From the NCBI RefSeq assembly GCF_000238375.3, contig NZ_AHBZ03000026.1, positions 1 through 48,157 on the forward strand: a DNA stretch of 48,157 bases, read 5' to 3'. The DNA comes from Pseudoalteromonas citrea. Lineage in GTDB: Bacteria; Pseudomonadota; Gammaproteobacteria; Enterobacterales; Alteromonadaceae. The notes beneath the pieces are model-generated. The model was given only the letters and a program-made list of their open reading frames with translations. It was not told where the DNA came from and did no database searches. This document shows positions 1 through 10,199 of this stretch, in pieces. The position numbers and the translations under genes are program-made. Positions within the stretch are counted from its first letter, which is position 1, and every line of letters starts with the position of its first letter.

Positions 1-56
1 GGGAAAGCTGCTTAGGGAAAAGGGTTAGAGAAAGCTTAGAATAAAAACCCTATGGA

Positions 57-150
57 CCCTGAAACTAGTTCAGGGAGACGGAGTTTTGTATTTAGAGGCG
101 ATGTTTTGATTTCGCCCACACCGTTGTTTTCCTGACGCAGGTCAGGATCC
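57..150. repeat. Dispersed palindromic repeat, copy 1
   Basis: Two hairpins can be read here. The first has CCCTGAA (57-63) pairing with TTCAGGG (69-75). The second has TCCTGAC (130-136) pairing with GTCAGGA (141-147). The string TTCAGGGAGACGGAG and the second hairpin recur near 2723-2795, so this is one unit of a two-hairpin repeat family. It lies in non-coding sequence. No function is known to me; it resembles REP/BIME-type intergenic repeats in design only. Confidence 0.6.
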
Positions 151-237
151 AAAACACTCATGCTTGCCGTTGTTATTTTTACACATTTCTGTACTTCTAA
201 AAGGAAGTGAAAACTATGAACCCTGGAACTGTAGTGG

Positions 238-2368
<2,131 letters not shown>

Positions 2369-2720
2369 GTAGCCTTTTTTAATATATCCTTTTCTAATTC
2401 AATGCGTTGAATTTGCTTTTTAAGCTCACGAATTTCAATTTGTTCGGGTGTCATTGGTGACGCTGTGGGTGTCTGGCCATTCCGTTCTTGCTTTAATTGA
2501 GTGACCCACTTACTAACAGTTGATTTACCAACCCCCATCGCCTTAGCTGCATCTTCTTGTGTGTAGCCTTGGTCAACCACAAGCTGAGCTGTTTCTAATT
2601 TGATTGCCGCAGAATACGTTGCACGTTTTAATTTCGTCATTTTTACACCCAAATTTGTATGCTTATTAGCATAACATTTCTTTCTTAATGGGTGGCCAAA
2701 TTAACTATGCCACTACAAAC

Positions 2721-2795
2721 CAGTTCAGGGAGACGGAGTATTTATTTAGAGACAGCGCTTCACTTTGGAGTCCTCCTGACGAAGGTCAGGATCCA
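2721..2795. repeat. Dispersed palindromic repeat, copy 2 (right part)
   Basis: CAGTTCAGGGAGACGGAGTA at 2721 matches copy 1, and TCCTGAC/GTCAGGA (about 2774-2791) reproduces its second hairpin. The missing left arm, CCCTGGAAC, lies at 221-229 on the far side of the IS3 element. Putting the two together gives CCCTGGAACCAGTTCAGGG, the counterpart of CCCTGAAACTAGTTCAGGG in copy 1. So this copy was split by the IS3 insertion. Confidence 0.65.
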
Positions 2796-2910
2796 CGATT
2801 GATATAGTCATATTGAGCATGAAGCTTATCTTTACACCAATCACATTAATTTGAACTACGTTGATGGTTTATAGAGCACATAATTTAGACTCTGTTGATT
2901 TCTTTAATAG

Positions 2911-3081
2911 ATGGGCTTTAAGCTTCACCACAAAGATGTTGAAATCTTTCTTAAATTGGCTGCGTATTTTCCTGATCTATTATTGGTGGTCATTAAATTG
3001 ATTAATTGCATTCAAAGGCAGGAGTTTAAAAGTCGTATTAGACTTAATAATTACAAGAAAGACGAGGTACGTAGTACCTGA
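2911..3081 (+). other. Small open frame interrupted by the IS256 element (doubtful gene)
   Basis: An ATG-initiated frame of 56 codons starts MGFKLHHKDVEIFLKLAAYF and runs to a TGA that lies across the IS256 junction. If the IS256 element and one copy of its 8-bp duplication are removed, the frame continues eight codons (SIDLNSFG) to a TAG. I see no clear ribosome binding site and no recognisable domain. The rest of the gap, 2796-2910, holds nothing I can identify. It may be a gene remnant or chance. Confidence 0.2.
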
Positions 3082-4386
3082 CCCTGTAAATAATTCTGTG
3101 TAACTGCTCTTAGTTACAAGTATTCAGTTAGTCGGTCTTCAAACATAATCATAAAACGGTTTAGAGCTTGCTTCCAGTTATGAATAGGCATTGTCCACCT
3201 CTTGGAAGCATCCATTATCGCTAAGTACACCACCTTGCTAGCGGATTCATCTGTCGGGAACAGTTTACGTTTCTTGGTCGCTTTTCTGATCACACTGTTC
3301 AGAGATTCAATAGCATTTGTCGTGTAGATAGCTTTACGAATATCTTGAGGGTAGCTAAATAGAGTATTGAGATTATCCCAATGAGCCGTCCAGGAGCGGC
3401 TGATTTGAGGGTACTTTTCATCCCATTTATCACCAAAGTGCTCTAACGCCAACAGGGCTTCATCTTCCGTTGTTGCTTGATAGATTTCTTTTAAGTCAGC
3501 GGTAATTGCCTTGTAGTCTTTCCATGGGACGTATTTCATTGAGTTTCGCACCATGTGTACGATACAGAGCTGAATTTGAGTTTTTGGATAAACAGCGTTG
3601 ATGGCATCAGGAAAGCCCTTCAGGCCATCTACACACGCGATGAGGATATCATTCACGCCTCGATTTTGAAGTTCGGTGAGCACGCTAAGCCAGAACTTCG
3701 CTCCTTCGGTTTCGGACATCCACATCCCAAGAAGTTCTTTCTGACCTTCCATATTTACGCCAAGTGCGAGATAAATGGCTTTGTTGATAACCTGTTTATT
3801 CTGGCGTACTTTCACGACGATGCAATCGAGATAAACGATGGGATAGACCGTATCAAGCGGGCGAGATTGCCACTCAACCACTTGTTCTAAAACAGCATCT
3901 GTAACTTTAGATATTAGACTGGCGGAGATATCCGCATCGTACATTTCTTTGAATGTTGCGACGATTTCACGGGTGGTCATTCCTTTGGCATATAGGCTTA
4001 AGATCTTGTCGTCCATCGATTGAAATCGGGTTTGATGTTTACGAACAAGCTTGGGTTCAAAGGACGCGTCACGGTCACGAGGGACTTCTAACTGGATCTC
4101 ACCATCGTCTGTAATTAGGCGTTTAGATGAGTAGCCATTTCGACTGTTACTATCGTTAGTTGGTGAGTTTTTTTCGTAACCGAGGTGCTCATTAAGTTCA
4201 GCATTTAAGGCTGTCTCAACCGTCACCTTGGTTAACATTTTCCTAAAGTCATCAAGATCAGAAGGAGTCTTAATCGACTTAGCTGCTTCGCGAGCGAAGG
4301 CTTCTAGAGCTTTCTTATCCATATTGCTTATCCTCAGCCATTACTGGCTTAATTATAAGCAGATACACAATTTAAATTACAGGCTC
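3080..4386 (-). mobile_element. IS256-family insertion sequence, 1307 bp
   Basis: The left end begins GACCCTGTAAATAATTCTGT and the right end, on the minus strand, begins GAGCCTGTAATTTAAATTGT, both continuing GTA.CTGC. The 8-bp direct repeat TAGTACCT occurs on both sides (3072-3079 and 4387-4394), matching the 8-9-bp duplications of the IS256 family. It holds a single intact transposase gene. The perfect duplication and intact frame suggest a recent insertion. Confidence 0.92.
3114..4322 (-). CDS. IS256-family (mutator-type) transposase
   Basis: This 402-residue protein has the usual IS256 length and features. The N-terminus contains LNEHLGYEKN and NGYSSKRLITDDGEIQLEVP, followed by PRDRDASFEPKLV. 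The catalytic region includes YPIVYLDCIVVKVRQ (first Asp), ACVDGLKGFPDAINAVYP (second Asp) and TTNAIESLNSVIRKATKKRK (Glu), with QLCIVHMVRNSMKYV of the C/D(2)H region between them. The frame is complete from ATG 4322. This is a strong family match; exact IS identity would need a database comparison. Confidence 0.95.
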   Translation of the reverse strand: MDKKALEAFAREAAKSIKTPSDLDDFRKMLTKVTVETALNAELNEHLGYEKNSPTNDSNSRNGYSSKRLITDDGEIQLEVPRDRDASFEPKLVRKHQTRFQSMDDKILSLYAKGMTTREIVATFKEMYDADISASLISKVTDAVLEQVVEWQSRPLDTVYPIVYLDCIVVKVRQNKQVINKAIYLALGVNMEGQKELLGMWMSETEGAKFWLSVLTELQNRGVNDILIACVDGLKGFPDAINAVYPKTQIQLCIVHMVRNSMKYVPWKDYKAITADLKEIYQATTEDEALLALEHFGDKWDEKYPQISRSWTAHWDNLNTLFSYPQDIRKAIYTTNAIESLNSVIRKATKKRKLFPTDESASKVVYLAIMDASKRWTMPIHNWKQALNRFMIMFEDRLTEYL

Positions 4387-4416
4387 TAGTACCTCTATAG
4401 ATTTAAATAGTTTCGG

Positions 4417-5064
4417 CTAGGTATTTGAAGAATTCATTTGTTCAATGAACTTGTTCGAATCTGCGATAGAACGGTTCATATCATCAATTAAAGACTGAAT
4501 ATCACTTTTTAAGCTTTTAAATTCTCCACGGATTGCCGCTATCGCTTGCGCATTTAAATTATGTTTTAAATACAATACATTATCTTTTAAAGACGAAAGC
4601 ACAGGTTGCATTTTATCTTCGCTGCTACGCATGGAGCGTAGTAATTTATTAAATTGGCGCTGTGTTTGTTTCAGTTTTTTCTCACTTTCTCTTTTGAGTG
4701 CAGCGCTAGAATATTGAGTTAGCTCGTCTTCCCATTCGCTAAAAAGCGCTTCGGCGACGTCTTCTACTTTGTTTATGTTGCCACTGACATCATTGGCAGC
4801 TGATAAACTGGATTCATAATCATCATTGAGTTGCTCATAGGCAGATTGTAATTCACCACCATCAAAGTTAATCAGTGTGGTCAGTCGTTCAAGGGCTGAT
4901 TGAAACTCTTCTTGAGATTCTTGTTGAGATTCTTTAGTCGCCTCTACTCTATCTACTAGAATTTCTCGTTTATGAACTCCGACTTTTTCCATTGCCGAAT
5001 AATATGCAGTTTGGCAACCTGCCAATGAAATGCATAAGGCAGCTGCGAGTGTAAAGCGTTTCAT
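4417..5064 (-). CDS. DUF2959-type lipoprotein
   Basis: This 215-residue protein has a lipoprotein signal peptide (MKRFTLAAALCISLAGC, lipobox LAGC with Cys17). The rest is charged and strongly helical, likely coiled coil: segments such as QQESQEEFQSALERLT, SAYEQLNDDYESSLSAANDV and LIDDMNRSIADSNKFIEQ. I recall this layout as the DUF2959 family of gammaproteobacterial lipoproteins, whose function is unknown. I chose ATG 5064, preceded by TAGGTT, over an in-frame TTG at 5070. It is divergent from yihY and stands next to the IS256 element, whose insertion left it intact. Confidence 0.75.
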   Translation of the reverse strand: MKRFTLAAALCISLAGCQTAYYSAMEKVGVHKREILVDRVEATKESQQESQEEFQSALERLTTLINFDGGELQSAYEQLNDDYESSLSAANDVSGNINKVEDVAEALFSEWEDELTQYSSAALKRESEKKLKQTQRQFNKLLRSMRSSEDKMQPVLSSLKDNVLYLKHNLNAQAIAAIRGEFKSLKSDIQSLIDDMNRSIADSNKFIEQMNSSNT

Positions 5065-5150
5065 ATTCAACCTATTTTCTTAGTATGTTGCTGTAAATTA
5101 TGTAGCTGATTGTTATGATGTGCAAAGTGTTTTTGGAAATTAAGTACATT

Positions 5151-6026
5151 ATGAATAAAAATATTGAACAAAGTATAGTTCAAGTTAAAGCATGGGGATT
5201 AAGGCAGCCTGAATGGTGGCTTTCATATATTAAACGGTGCAAAGAAGACCAAATCACTGTTAATGCGGGTTATTTAGCGTATGTTACCTTGTTGTCGCTG
5301 GTACCATTGATTGCCGTTGGTGTTGCTATTTTTTCGGCTTTTCCTGGATTTGAGCAAACACGGCTGGCGATTGAAAACTTTATTTTTACAAACTTTGTAC
5401 CAACGTCAACAGATTCTATAAAAGCACATATTAGTGCTTTTACTGGTAACGCAAATCAAATGACAGCCGTAGGTATTGGCTTTTTAGCGGCCATTGCATT
5501 GCTACTGATCAGGAATGTAGATAGTGCATTAAATCGGATTTGGCGAGTGGAAGAAAAGCGGCCAATGATGATTTCATTTGCGATATATTGGATGGTCTTA
5601 ACACTGGGCCCGGTATTATTAGGGGCAAGTATTGGCGTAACCTCCTATATTGTTTCTTTGGTTTCTTTTGCAGATCAGGGGATACCTGGTTTTAGTGGTT
5701 TCTTATTAAAGCTTTTACCGTATGTAATTTCTATGGCCGGCTTTATTATGCTCTATACTTTAGTGCCTAATACCCGTGTGTCTTTTCGAGCTGCTATACC
5801 CGGGGCATTATTTGCTGCGCTGTTATTTGAATTAACCAAAAAAGGATTTGCGATGTACATAAGTCACTTCCCTTCGTATGAAGTGATTTATGGCGCTGTT
5901 GCAACTGTGCCGATTTTATTTGTGTGGGTTTATTTGTCGTGGATTGTCGTATTACTTGGTGCGGAGTTTACGGTGTGTTTGGGAGAGCGCCAAACACGCG
6001 CTCTTTTGGAGAATAAACAGCCTTAA
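5151..6026 (+). CDS. yihY: YihY/BrkB-family inner membrane protein
   Basis: This predicted inner membrane protein (291 aa from ATG 5151) belongs to the YihY/UPF0761 family. It has about six hydrophobic segments, including YLAYVTLLSLVPLIAVGVAI, MTAVGIGFLAAIALLLIRNV and VPILFVWVYLSWIVVLLGAE. Family-typical stretches are VDSALNRIWRVEEKRP and LLGAEFTVCLGERQ. A longer frame from ATG 5115 exists, but the family start and the GGAAATTAAGT upstream favour 5151. The family is sometimes called ribonuclease BN through an old misassignment; its real role is unclear. In E. coli yihY also lies beside dtd and yiiD, as here. Confidence 0.88.
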   Translation: MNKNIEQSIVQVKAWGLRQPEWWLSYIKRCKEDQITVNAGYLAYVTLLSLVPLIAVGVAIFSAFPGFEQTRLAIENFIFTNFVPTSTDSIKAHISAFTGNANQMTAVGIGFLAAIALLLIRNVDSALNRIWRVEEKRPMMISFAIYWMVLTLGPVLLGASIGVTSYIVSLVSFADQGIPGFSGFLLKLLPYVISMAGFIMLYTLVPNTRVSFRAAIPGALFAALLFELTKKGFAMYISHFPSYEVIYGAVATVPILFVWVYLSWIVVLLGAEFTVCLGERQTRALLENKQP

Positions 6027-6056
6027 AAGACACCTTTAACAAAAAAGGTGTGTAAT

Positions 6057-6998
6057 ATGACTCAACGCTATGCCGTGAGTGAACCAGTAAGAAGCTTTCA
6101 TTTACCTGTAGGTGAAGGCCATCAGATCCATGTTGAAGAATATGGCGATGTGCATGGGCAACCAGTCATAGTATGCCATGGTGGCCCGGGCTCTGGTTTA
6201 TGTCGAGAAAGTGCTGGATACTTTAACCCTAAGCGATATCGCATTATTTTATTTAGTCAACGGGGCTGTGGTGCTTCGACCCCACTAGAACTCACGCATA
6301 ACTCTCCCAAATACTTAGTCGATGATATTTCACGCTTAATAGAACACTTAGCTATTGGTCAATGTATTTTAGCTGGCGGCTCTTGGGGTGCAACATTAGC
6401 ACTATTATACACTAGCCATTTTGCGCATAAGGTGAAAGGTTTGATTTTATGGGCGAGCTTTTTAGGTGCGGATCATGATCTTGAGTGGTTATATGGGCCT
6501 AATAGCGCTGGTGCTCAGTTTTACCCAGAGCAATATCAAGTATTTAAAAATAATGAATCTGACTCCCTGCATATATTAAAGCACTATTTGCTCGCATTAA
6601 CGGGTGATGATGAGTTAGCGCAGCATAAAGCAGCACAGCGTTGGCATGCATGGGATCGACAGCTAACGCTTGGTGCATTAGCTGGCCGTTATCATTTAGA
6701 AGATAGCGAAAGTGTACTGCAACAAGCTAAGTTGATGTGTCATTATTTTAGTCCAGAGATTATGTCTGAGCTTAGCCCATTACAATCGGTTGCTGAGTAC
6801 TTAATAGAGATCCCCACCTGGTTCATTCATGGCCGACATGATTTAGTTTGCCGATTTGCTCCAGTACAGCGGCTGGCACACCAAGCACACTCACAATTAT
6901 TTGTGCTGGATGGGTTAGGTCACTGTAGTGCCAGTGATGTATATGTCGAAGCTGTTCGCAGAGCGGCTGATTTACTGGCATGTAAGCTATCTCATTAA
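6057..6998 (+). CDS. Proline iminopeptidase-like alpha/beta hydrolase
   Basis: This 313-residue alpha/beta hydrolase has the marks of prolyl aminopeptidases, which remove N-terminal proline. HGGPGSGL carries the oxyanion-hole motif, AGGSWGATLALLY contains the nucleophile Ser109, HGRHDLVCRF the acidic residue and LDGLGHC the His. The segment FSQRGCGASTP matches the family's DQRGxGxS block, with Ser in place of the usual Asp. I start it at ATG 6057 with AAAAAAGGTG just upstream; a GTG at 6048 is the longer option. It sits between yihY and dtd, probably co-transcribed. The C-terminal HC replaces the commoner HS. Substrate specificity cannot be read from the sequence. Confidence 0.8.
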   Translation: MTQRYAVSEPVRSFHLPVGEGHQIHVEEYGDVHGQPVIVCHGGPGSGLCRESAGYFNPKRYRIILFSQRGCGASTPLELTHNSPKYLVDDISRLIEHLAIGQCILAGGSWGATLALLYTSHFAHKVKGLILWASFLGADHDLEWLYGPNSAGAQFYPEQYQVFKNNESDSLHILKHYLLALTGDDELAQHKAAQRWHAWDRQLTLGALAGRYHLEDSESVLQQAKLMCHYFSPEIMSELSPLQSVAEYLIEIPTWFIHGRHDLVCRFAPVQRLAHQAHSQLFVLDGLGHCSASDVYVEAVRRAADLLACKLSH

Positions 6999-7073
6999 TG
7001 GTTAGCGCAGATAGGCAGCTAGCGCGCTTTGAGGTACTATTTATATAAGATTATTTATGACTTAGAAAAGAGT

Positions 7074-7511
7074 ATGAAAGGGTTAATTCAGAGAGTTAAA
7101 CATGCCAGTGTAGTGGTAGAGGGAAAAACAGTTGGCGAAATTCAACAAGGGATTTTAGTCCTATTGGGTGTGGAAAAGCACGACGATGAAACGACGGCAG
7201 ATAAGTTACTCCATAAAATAGCGAATTACCGTATATTCACCGATGAAGCAGGGAAAATGAATCTAAGTGTACAAAACATTCAAGGTGAGTTACTGATTGT
7301 ATCGCAATTTACATTGGCGGCGGGTACTAAAAAGGGGATGAGGCCGAGCTTCTCATCTGCTGCAACGCCTGTACAAGCTGAAGCATTGTATAATTACTTT
7401 ACTGAACGCGCTAAATTACTCGGAATAAAAGTCGCTAACGGTCAATTTGGTGCCGATATGCAGGTGACATTGAATAACGATGGGCCTGTGACATTTATGC
7501 TAGAAGGTTAG
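7074..7511 (+). CDS. dtd: D-aminoacyl-tRNA deacylase
   Basis: Dtd hydrolyses D-aminoacyl-tRNA (and Gly-tRNA-Ala), recycling mischarged tRNA in the cytoplasm. From ATG 7074 the protein is 145 residues, the standard length. It starts MKGLIQRVKHASVVVEG, has the SQFTLAA motif at Ser77, and near the C-terminus has NNDGPVTFMLE, the cross-subunit GP motif. A 15-codon upstream extension from ATG 7029 is not family-like. The last four bases overlap the convergent methyltransferase-like gene. Confidence 0.95.
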   Translation: MKGLIQRVKHASVVVEGKTVGEIQQGILVLLGVEKHDDETTADKLLHKIANYRIFTDEAGKMNLSVQNIQGELLIVSQFTLAAGTKKGMRPSFSSAATPVQAEALYNYFTERAKLLGIKVANGQFGADMQVTLNNDGPVTFMLEG

Positions 7512-8197
7512 CGGCTGACCACAATGATATGATTGGCATAGAGCGGCACTTGTTCTATGTGGGGCTTTTTACCAAAGTTAGTAATGACTAAGTGCGTCAC
7601 TTGCTTTAGTTGTGATTCATGTTCGGCTAAAAAATTAATGAATAGCTTTCCGCCGGGGCGCAGACAGGCTCTGAGTTGTTGATAAAACTGATGCTGGAAT
7701 AAAAATAGCGGTGCGTCCAACTCACTGAATAAATCGAGAATGATCCAATCGTATTGATTGTCATTGGTCAGTACATCATCAACATCCATACAGGCCACGG
7801 CACAGGTATGGTCGCCGCTAAAGTAGCGCTTATAACATCGAATGATATCTGGGTTGTTATCAACCGACAGCACATCACATTCTGGATAAGTAGTATGGAG
7901 GTAGTCTCTGATTGCACCCGCGCCAAGGCCAAGTTCAAGGACCTTATTAGGGGGTGTGTATAAGTGCCAAAGTCGGGCGAGTTGCTGTAAGTGAGGAAAC
8001 AGTAGATTCTCTGGGTGGTTTCTTTCCACAACAGATTGTAAGGTGTCGTTGATCAATAACCAGCGCAAGGTTTTGTCTTGCCTTATTTGTATACTAACAC
8101 TGCCATGTTTATGCCAATAAAGTAGATGACCCAATTCATGACTTTGTTTAACAAATTGGTTAGCGACTGTGCCCTCGGCAGTCATAAAATTCATCAT
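7508..8197 (-). CDS. Spermidine synthase-like SAM-dependent methyltransferase
   Basis: This 229-residue protein has the Rossmann-type SAM-binding layout shared with spermidine synthases: VLELGLGAGAIRDYL (motif I), DVLSVDNNPDIIRCYKRYF (acidic residue after strand 2), YDWIILDLFSELDAPLFL (motif around strand 4), and ACLRPGGKLFINFL (post motif III). The N-terminus is poorly conserved and I cannot name a substrate. In marine gammaproteobacteria such proteins are often annotated spermidine synthase-like without evidence of polyamine activity. It converges on dtd with a 4-bp overlap. Its start could be either of two adjacent ATGs (8197 or 8194). Confidence 0.7.
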   Translation of the reverse strand: MMNFMTAEGTVANQFVKQSHELGHLLYWHKHGSVSIQIRQDKTLRWLLINDTLQSVVERNHPENLLFPHLQQLARLWHLYTPPNKVLELGLGAGAIRDYLHTTYPECDVLSVDNNPDIIRCYKRYFSGDHTCAVACMDVDDVLTNDNQYDWIILDLFSELDAPLFLFQHQFYQQLRACLRPGGKLFINFLAEHESQLKQVTHLVITNFGKKPHIEQVPLYANHIIVVSR

Positions 8198-8359
8198 AAT
8201 TACATCAGCATAGTAGAGCGTTCCTACAATGCCACTTTGTTAAGCAATATTTACGCAAGAAAAATGCGTAATACTTAAATGTTATATTCAGTAACGTGAA
8301 TTTTTAGTAAGGTGAGAGTCATAAAAATCATCTTTAGACGGACAACAACAGGAATTTTT

Positions 8360-9253
8360 ATGTTTCAAGTAACCGCACCACAAAGTAGCGAAGATTGGCA
8401 AGACTATTATCAGTTGCGTTGGCAAGTACTTCGTGCCCCTTGGGATCAACCTCGAGGGTCAGAACAGGACGATTTAGAACAAGAGTCAGAACATCGTTTT
8501 ATTAAAAACAATGAGGGTGACGTACTCGCAGTTGCACGGTTACACTTTAATACGCAGCAACAAGCCCAAGTACGTTATATGGCGGTTTCTGAGCAGCACA
8601 GAGGGCAGCGTTTAGGTGGTCGGTTACTGCACGAACTAGAAAAGTTAGCATGGAATCAGAATGCGGATGAGCTGGTCTTGTATGCTCGTGAGCGCGCGTT
8701 GGCATTTTATGAAGGTCATGGTTATAAAGTGGTTGAAAAAGCGCATTTGGCATTTGGTGACATTCAACATTGGAAGATGGTAAAACAAAACCCGTCAGAG
8801 CCTGGCTGGTTCCGCCACCCTGATTGGACACAAGTGCTACAAGACACTTGGCGAGAATCTATTCCGATCAGTGATGCGATGGGCATTAAAGTCGAAAGTT
8901 ATACTGACTGGCAATTTTCAACGCGTGCTGACCTTAAAGCTAACTTAAATTTACATAACTCTATGTTTGCGGGCTCCGTATATAGTATGGCAACGTTGAC
9001 TGGCTGGGGTGCAACCTATTTAGCTTTAAAAGAGTTAAACCTTGAAGGCAATATTGTACTGGCTGATGCCAATATTAAATATTTAAAGCCACTTACAACA
9101 GCGCCGAGAGCCACTGTGTGTATCAGTGAATGTAGCGGTAAGTTACTCGAGTTAGAAACTGATGGCAAAGCAAAATACATTGTGCCGGTGACGGTTTATG
9201 ATGAAGATGTGGTGGTTGCGCAATTCGAAGGTATATTTGTCGTTAAACGCTAA
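8360..9253 (+). CDS. yiiD: Bifunctional GNAT/hotdog protein, YiiD/MadA type
   Basis: Two domains are visible in 297 residues. The N-terminal half is a GNAT acetyltransferase fold (YYQLRWQVLRAPWDQPRGSE; VRYMAVSEQHRGQRLGGRLL acyl-CoA loop; YARERALAFYEGHGY). The C-terminal half, from about residue 150, is a hotdog thioesterase-like domain (NLHNSMFAGSVYSMATLTGW; GNIVLADANIKYLKPLTT; VTVYDEDVVVAQFEGIFVV). The same fusion is E. coli YiiD, reported under the names FabY/MadA as acting on malonyl-ACP to start fatty acid synthesis. I start it at ATG 8360 with an AGGAATTTTT upstream; a longer frame from 8312 exists. Neighbourhood with dtd and yihY matches E. coli. Confidence 0.85.
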   Translation: MFQVTAPQSSEDWQDYYQLRWQVLRAPWDQPRGSEQDDLEQESEHRFIKNNEGDVLAVARLHFNTQQQAQVRYMAVSEQHRGQRLGGRLLHELEKLAWNQNADELVLYARERALAFYEGHGYKVVEKAHLAFGDIQHWKMVKQNPSEPGWFRHPDWTQVLQDTWRESIPISDAMGIKVESYTDWQFSTRADLKANLNLHNSMFAGSVYSMATLTGWGATYLALKELNLEGNIVLADANIKYLKPLTTAPRATVCISECSGKLLELETDGKAKYIVPVTVYDEDVVVAQFEGIFVVKR

Positions 9254-9271
9254 TTACGATAGCGAATGGGC

Positions 9272-9306
9272 ACGAGTTAAAGCCACTGTATTAGGCTTTA
9301 ACTCGT
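9272..9306. terminator. Convergent hairpin, likely terminator
   Basis: A perfect 13-bp stem, ACGAGTTAAAGCC (9272-9284) with GGCTTTAACTCGT (9294-9306), has a 9-nt loop. It sits in the 58-bp gap between the converging yiiD and S24-repressor genes. U-tracts are weak on both sides, so termination strength is uncertain. Confidence 0.6.
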
Positions 9307-9311
9307 AATCG

Positions 9312-9965
9312 TTATATATTCCTGCCACACCATACAATTCTGCCAGCAACTGCATGATGCTCAGCGTTATCCTGGTTTATTTGCCAACTAGGGTAGTCAG
9401 TGTTGTCACTGATCACATCAATTGAGTCAGCTTTTTTCTTTAATCGTTTCGCCATCAAACCCTCATTGGTTTGTATGATGTATACACCTTCATGAGCTGG
9501 GTGCTGTTGGCTTAAGTCAACGAGGACCATATCATCATGATGTAATGTGGGCAGCATACTGTCACCACGAATTGAAACAAACGCTAAGCGCTCTCCATGC
9601 ACGCCCAATTGTGAGCTTAACCAGCGTTTGTTCAGTGCAAATTGTTCGGTGACATCTTCTGCGCCATTGATGCTACCAAAACCGGCACTTGCCTCGACAT
9701 CCAGCTTAGGGACTAGTAACAATTGCTCATCGGAATTATGGTAAGGTTTATCACTGGGTTGTTCGCCAGTGAGTAGCCAATTCAAATCAATTTTAAATAG
9801 CCCGTAAAGGTGCTCTAAGTACACCATGGAAGGGCGACTTAACCCTCTACAAATACGATAAATATGAGAGGGAGACTTACCAGTAAGTTCGGCAAACTGT
9901 CGCTTGTTACCCCCTGAAAATTGCTCTACTAATTCGCAAAAACGTCGAGAAAAAGCGGTGTTCAT
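9312..9965 (-). CDS. XRE-type helix-turn-helix regulator with S24 peptidase domain
   Basis: This 217-residue LexA/CI-like repressor has an N-terminal helix-turn-helix (NKRQFAELTGKSPSHIYRIC, residues 20-39) and a C-terminal S24 autoproteolysis domain. The likely self-cleavage site is Ala94-Gly95 in EASAGFGS, the nucleophile Ser136 in IRGDSMLPT and the general base Lys173 in LMAKRLKKK. Such proteins usually respond to DNA damage through RecA-stimulated self-cleavage. No phage genes lie beside it, so it is either an orphan chromosomal regulator or a relic. Its targets cannot be read from the sequence. It starts at ATG 9965. Confidence 0.85.
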   Translation of the reverse strand: MNTAFSRRFCELVEQFSGGNKRQFAELTGKSPSHIYRICRGLSRPSMVYLEHLYGLFKIDLNWLLTGEQPSDKPYHNSDEQLLLVPKLDVEASAGFGSINGAEDVTEQFALNKRWLSSQLGVHGERLAFVSIRGDSMLPTLHHDDMVLVDLSQQHPAHEGVYIIQTNEGLMAKRLKKKADSIDVISDNTDYPSWQINQDNAEHHAVAGRIVWCGRNI

Positions 9966-10146
9966 ATGTTCACTTATATTTAAGTACTTCGGTATTGAAG
10001 TGACTGATTAATGGCCGCTATATTATCTAATCTCTTTAAATAGATACAGATAAAAGTGCGTTAAGGGAGAGCGGGAACATCTTGTGCGATAAACAGACCC
10101 ATCGCTTGATAAAATGTGGGGTTTTGCCGTTATTCCTTAGCGAAAA

Positions 10147-10168
10147 GGCTCAACGAAATCGTTGAGCC
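10147..10168 (-). terminator. Rho-independent terminator of the trypsin-like gene
   Basis: A 9-bp stem GGCTCAACG/CGTTGAGCC with a 4-nt loop lies 30 bp past the stop of the minus-strand protease gene. On the minus strand it is followed directly by TTTTCG. Position and U-tract fit an intrinsic terminator. Confidence 0.7.
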
Positions 10169-10199
10169 AGTGTATTGTGAAATAAAAAGTATGTTTTAT

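Noticed and set aside
7768-8031. Open frame overlapping the methyltransferase-like gene on the same strand
   Set aside because: Alternative-frame shadow; the other frame carries clear SAM-binding motifs.
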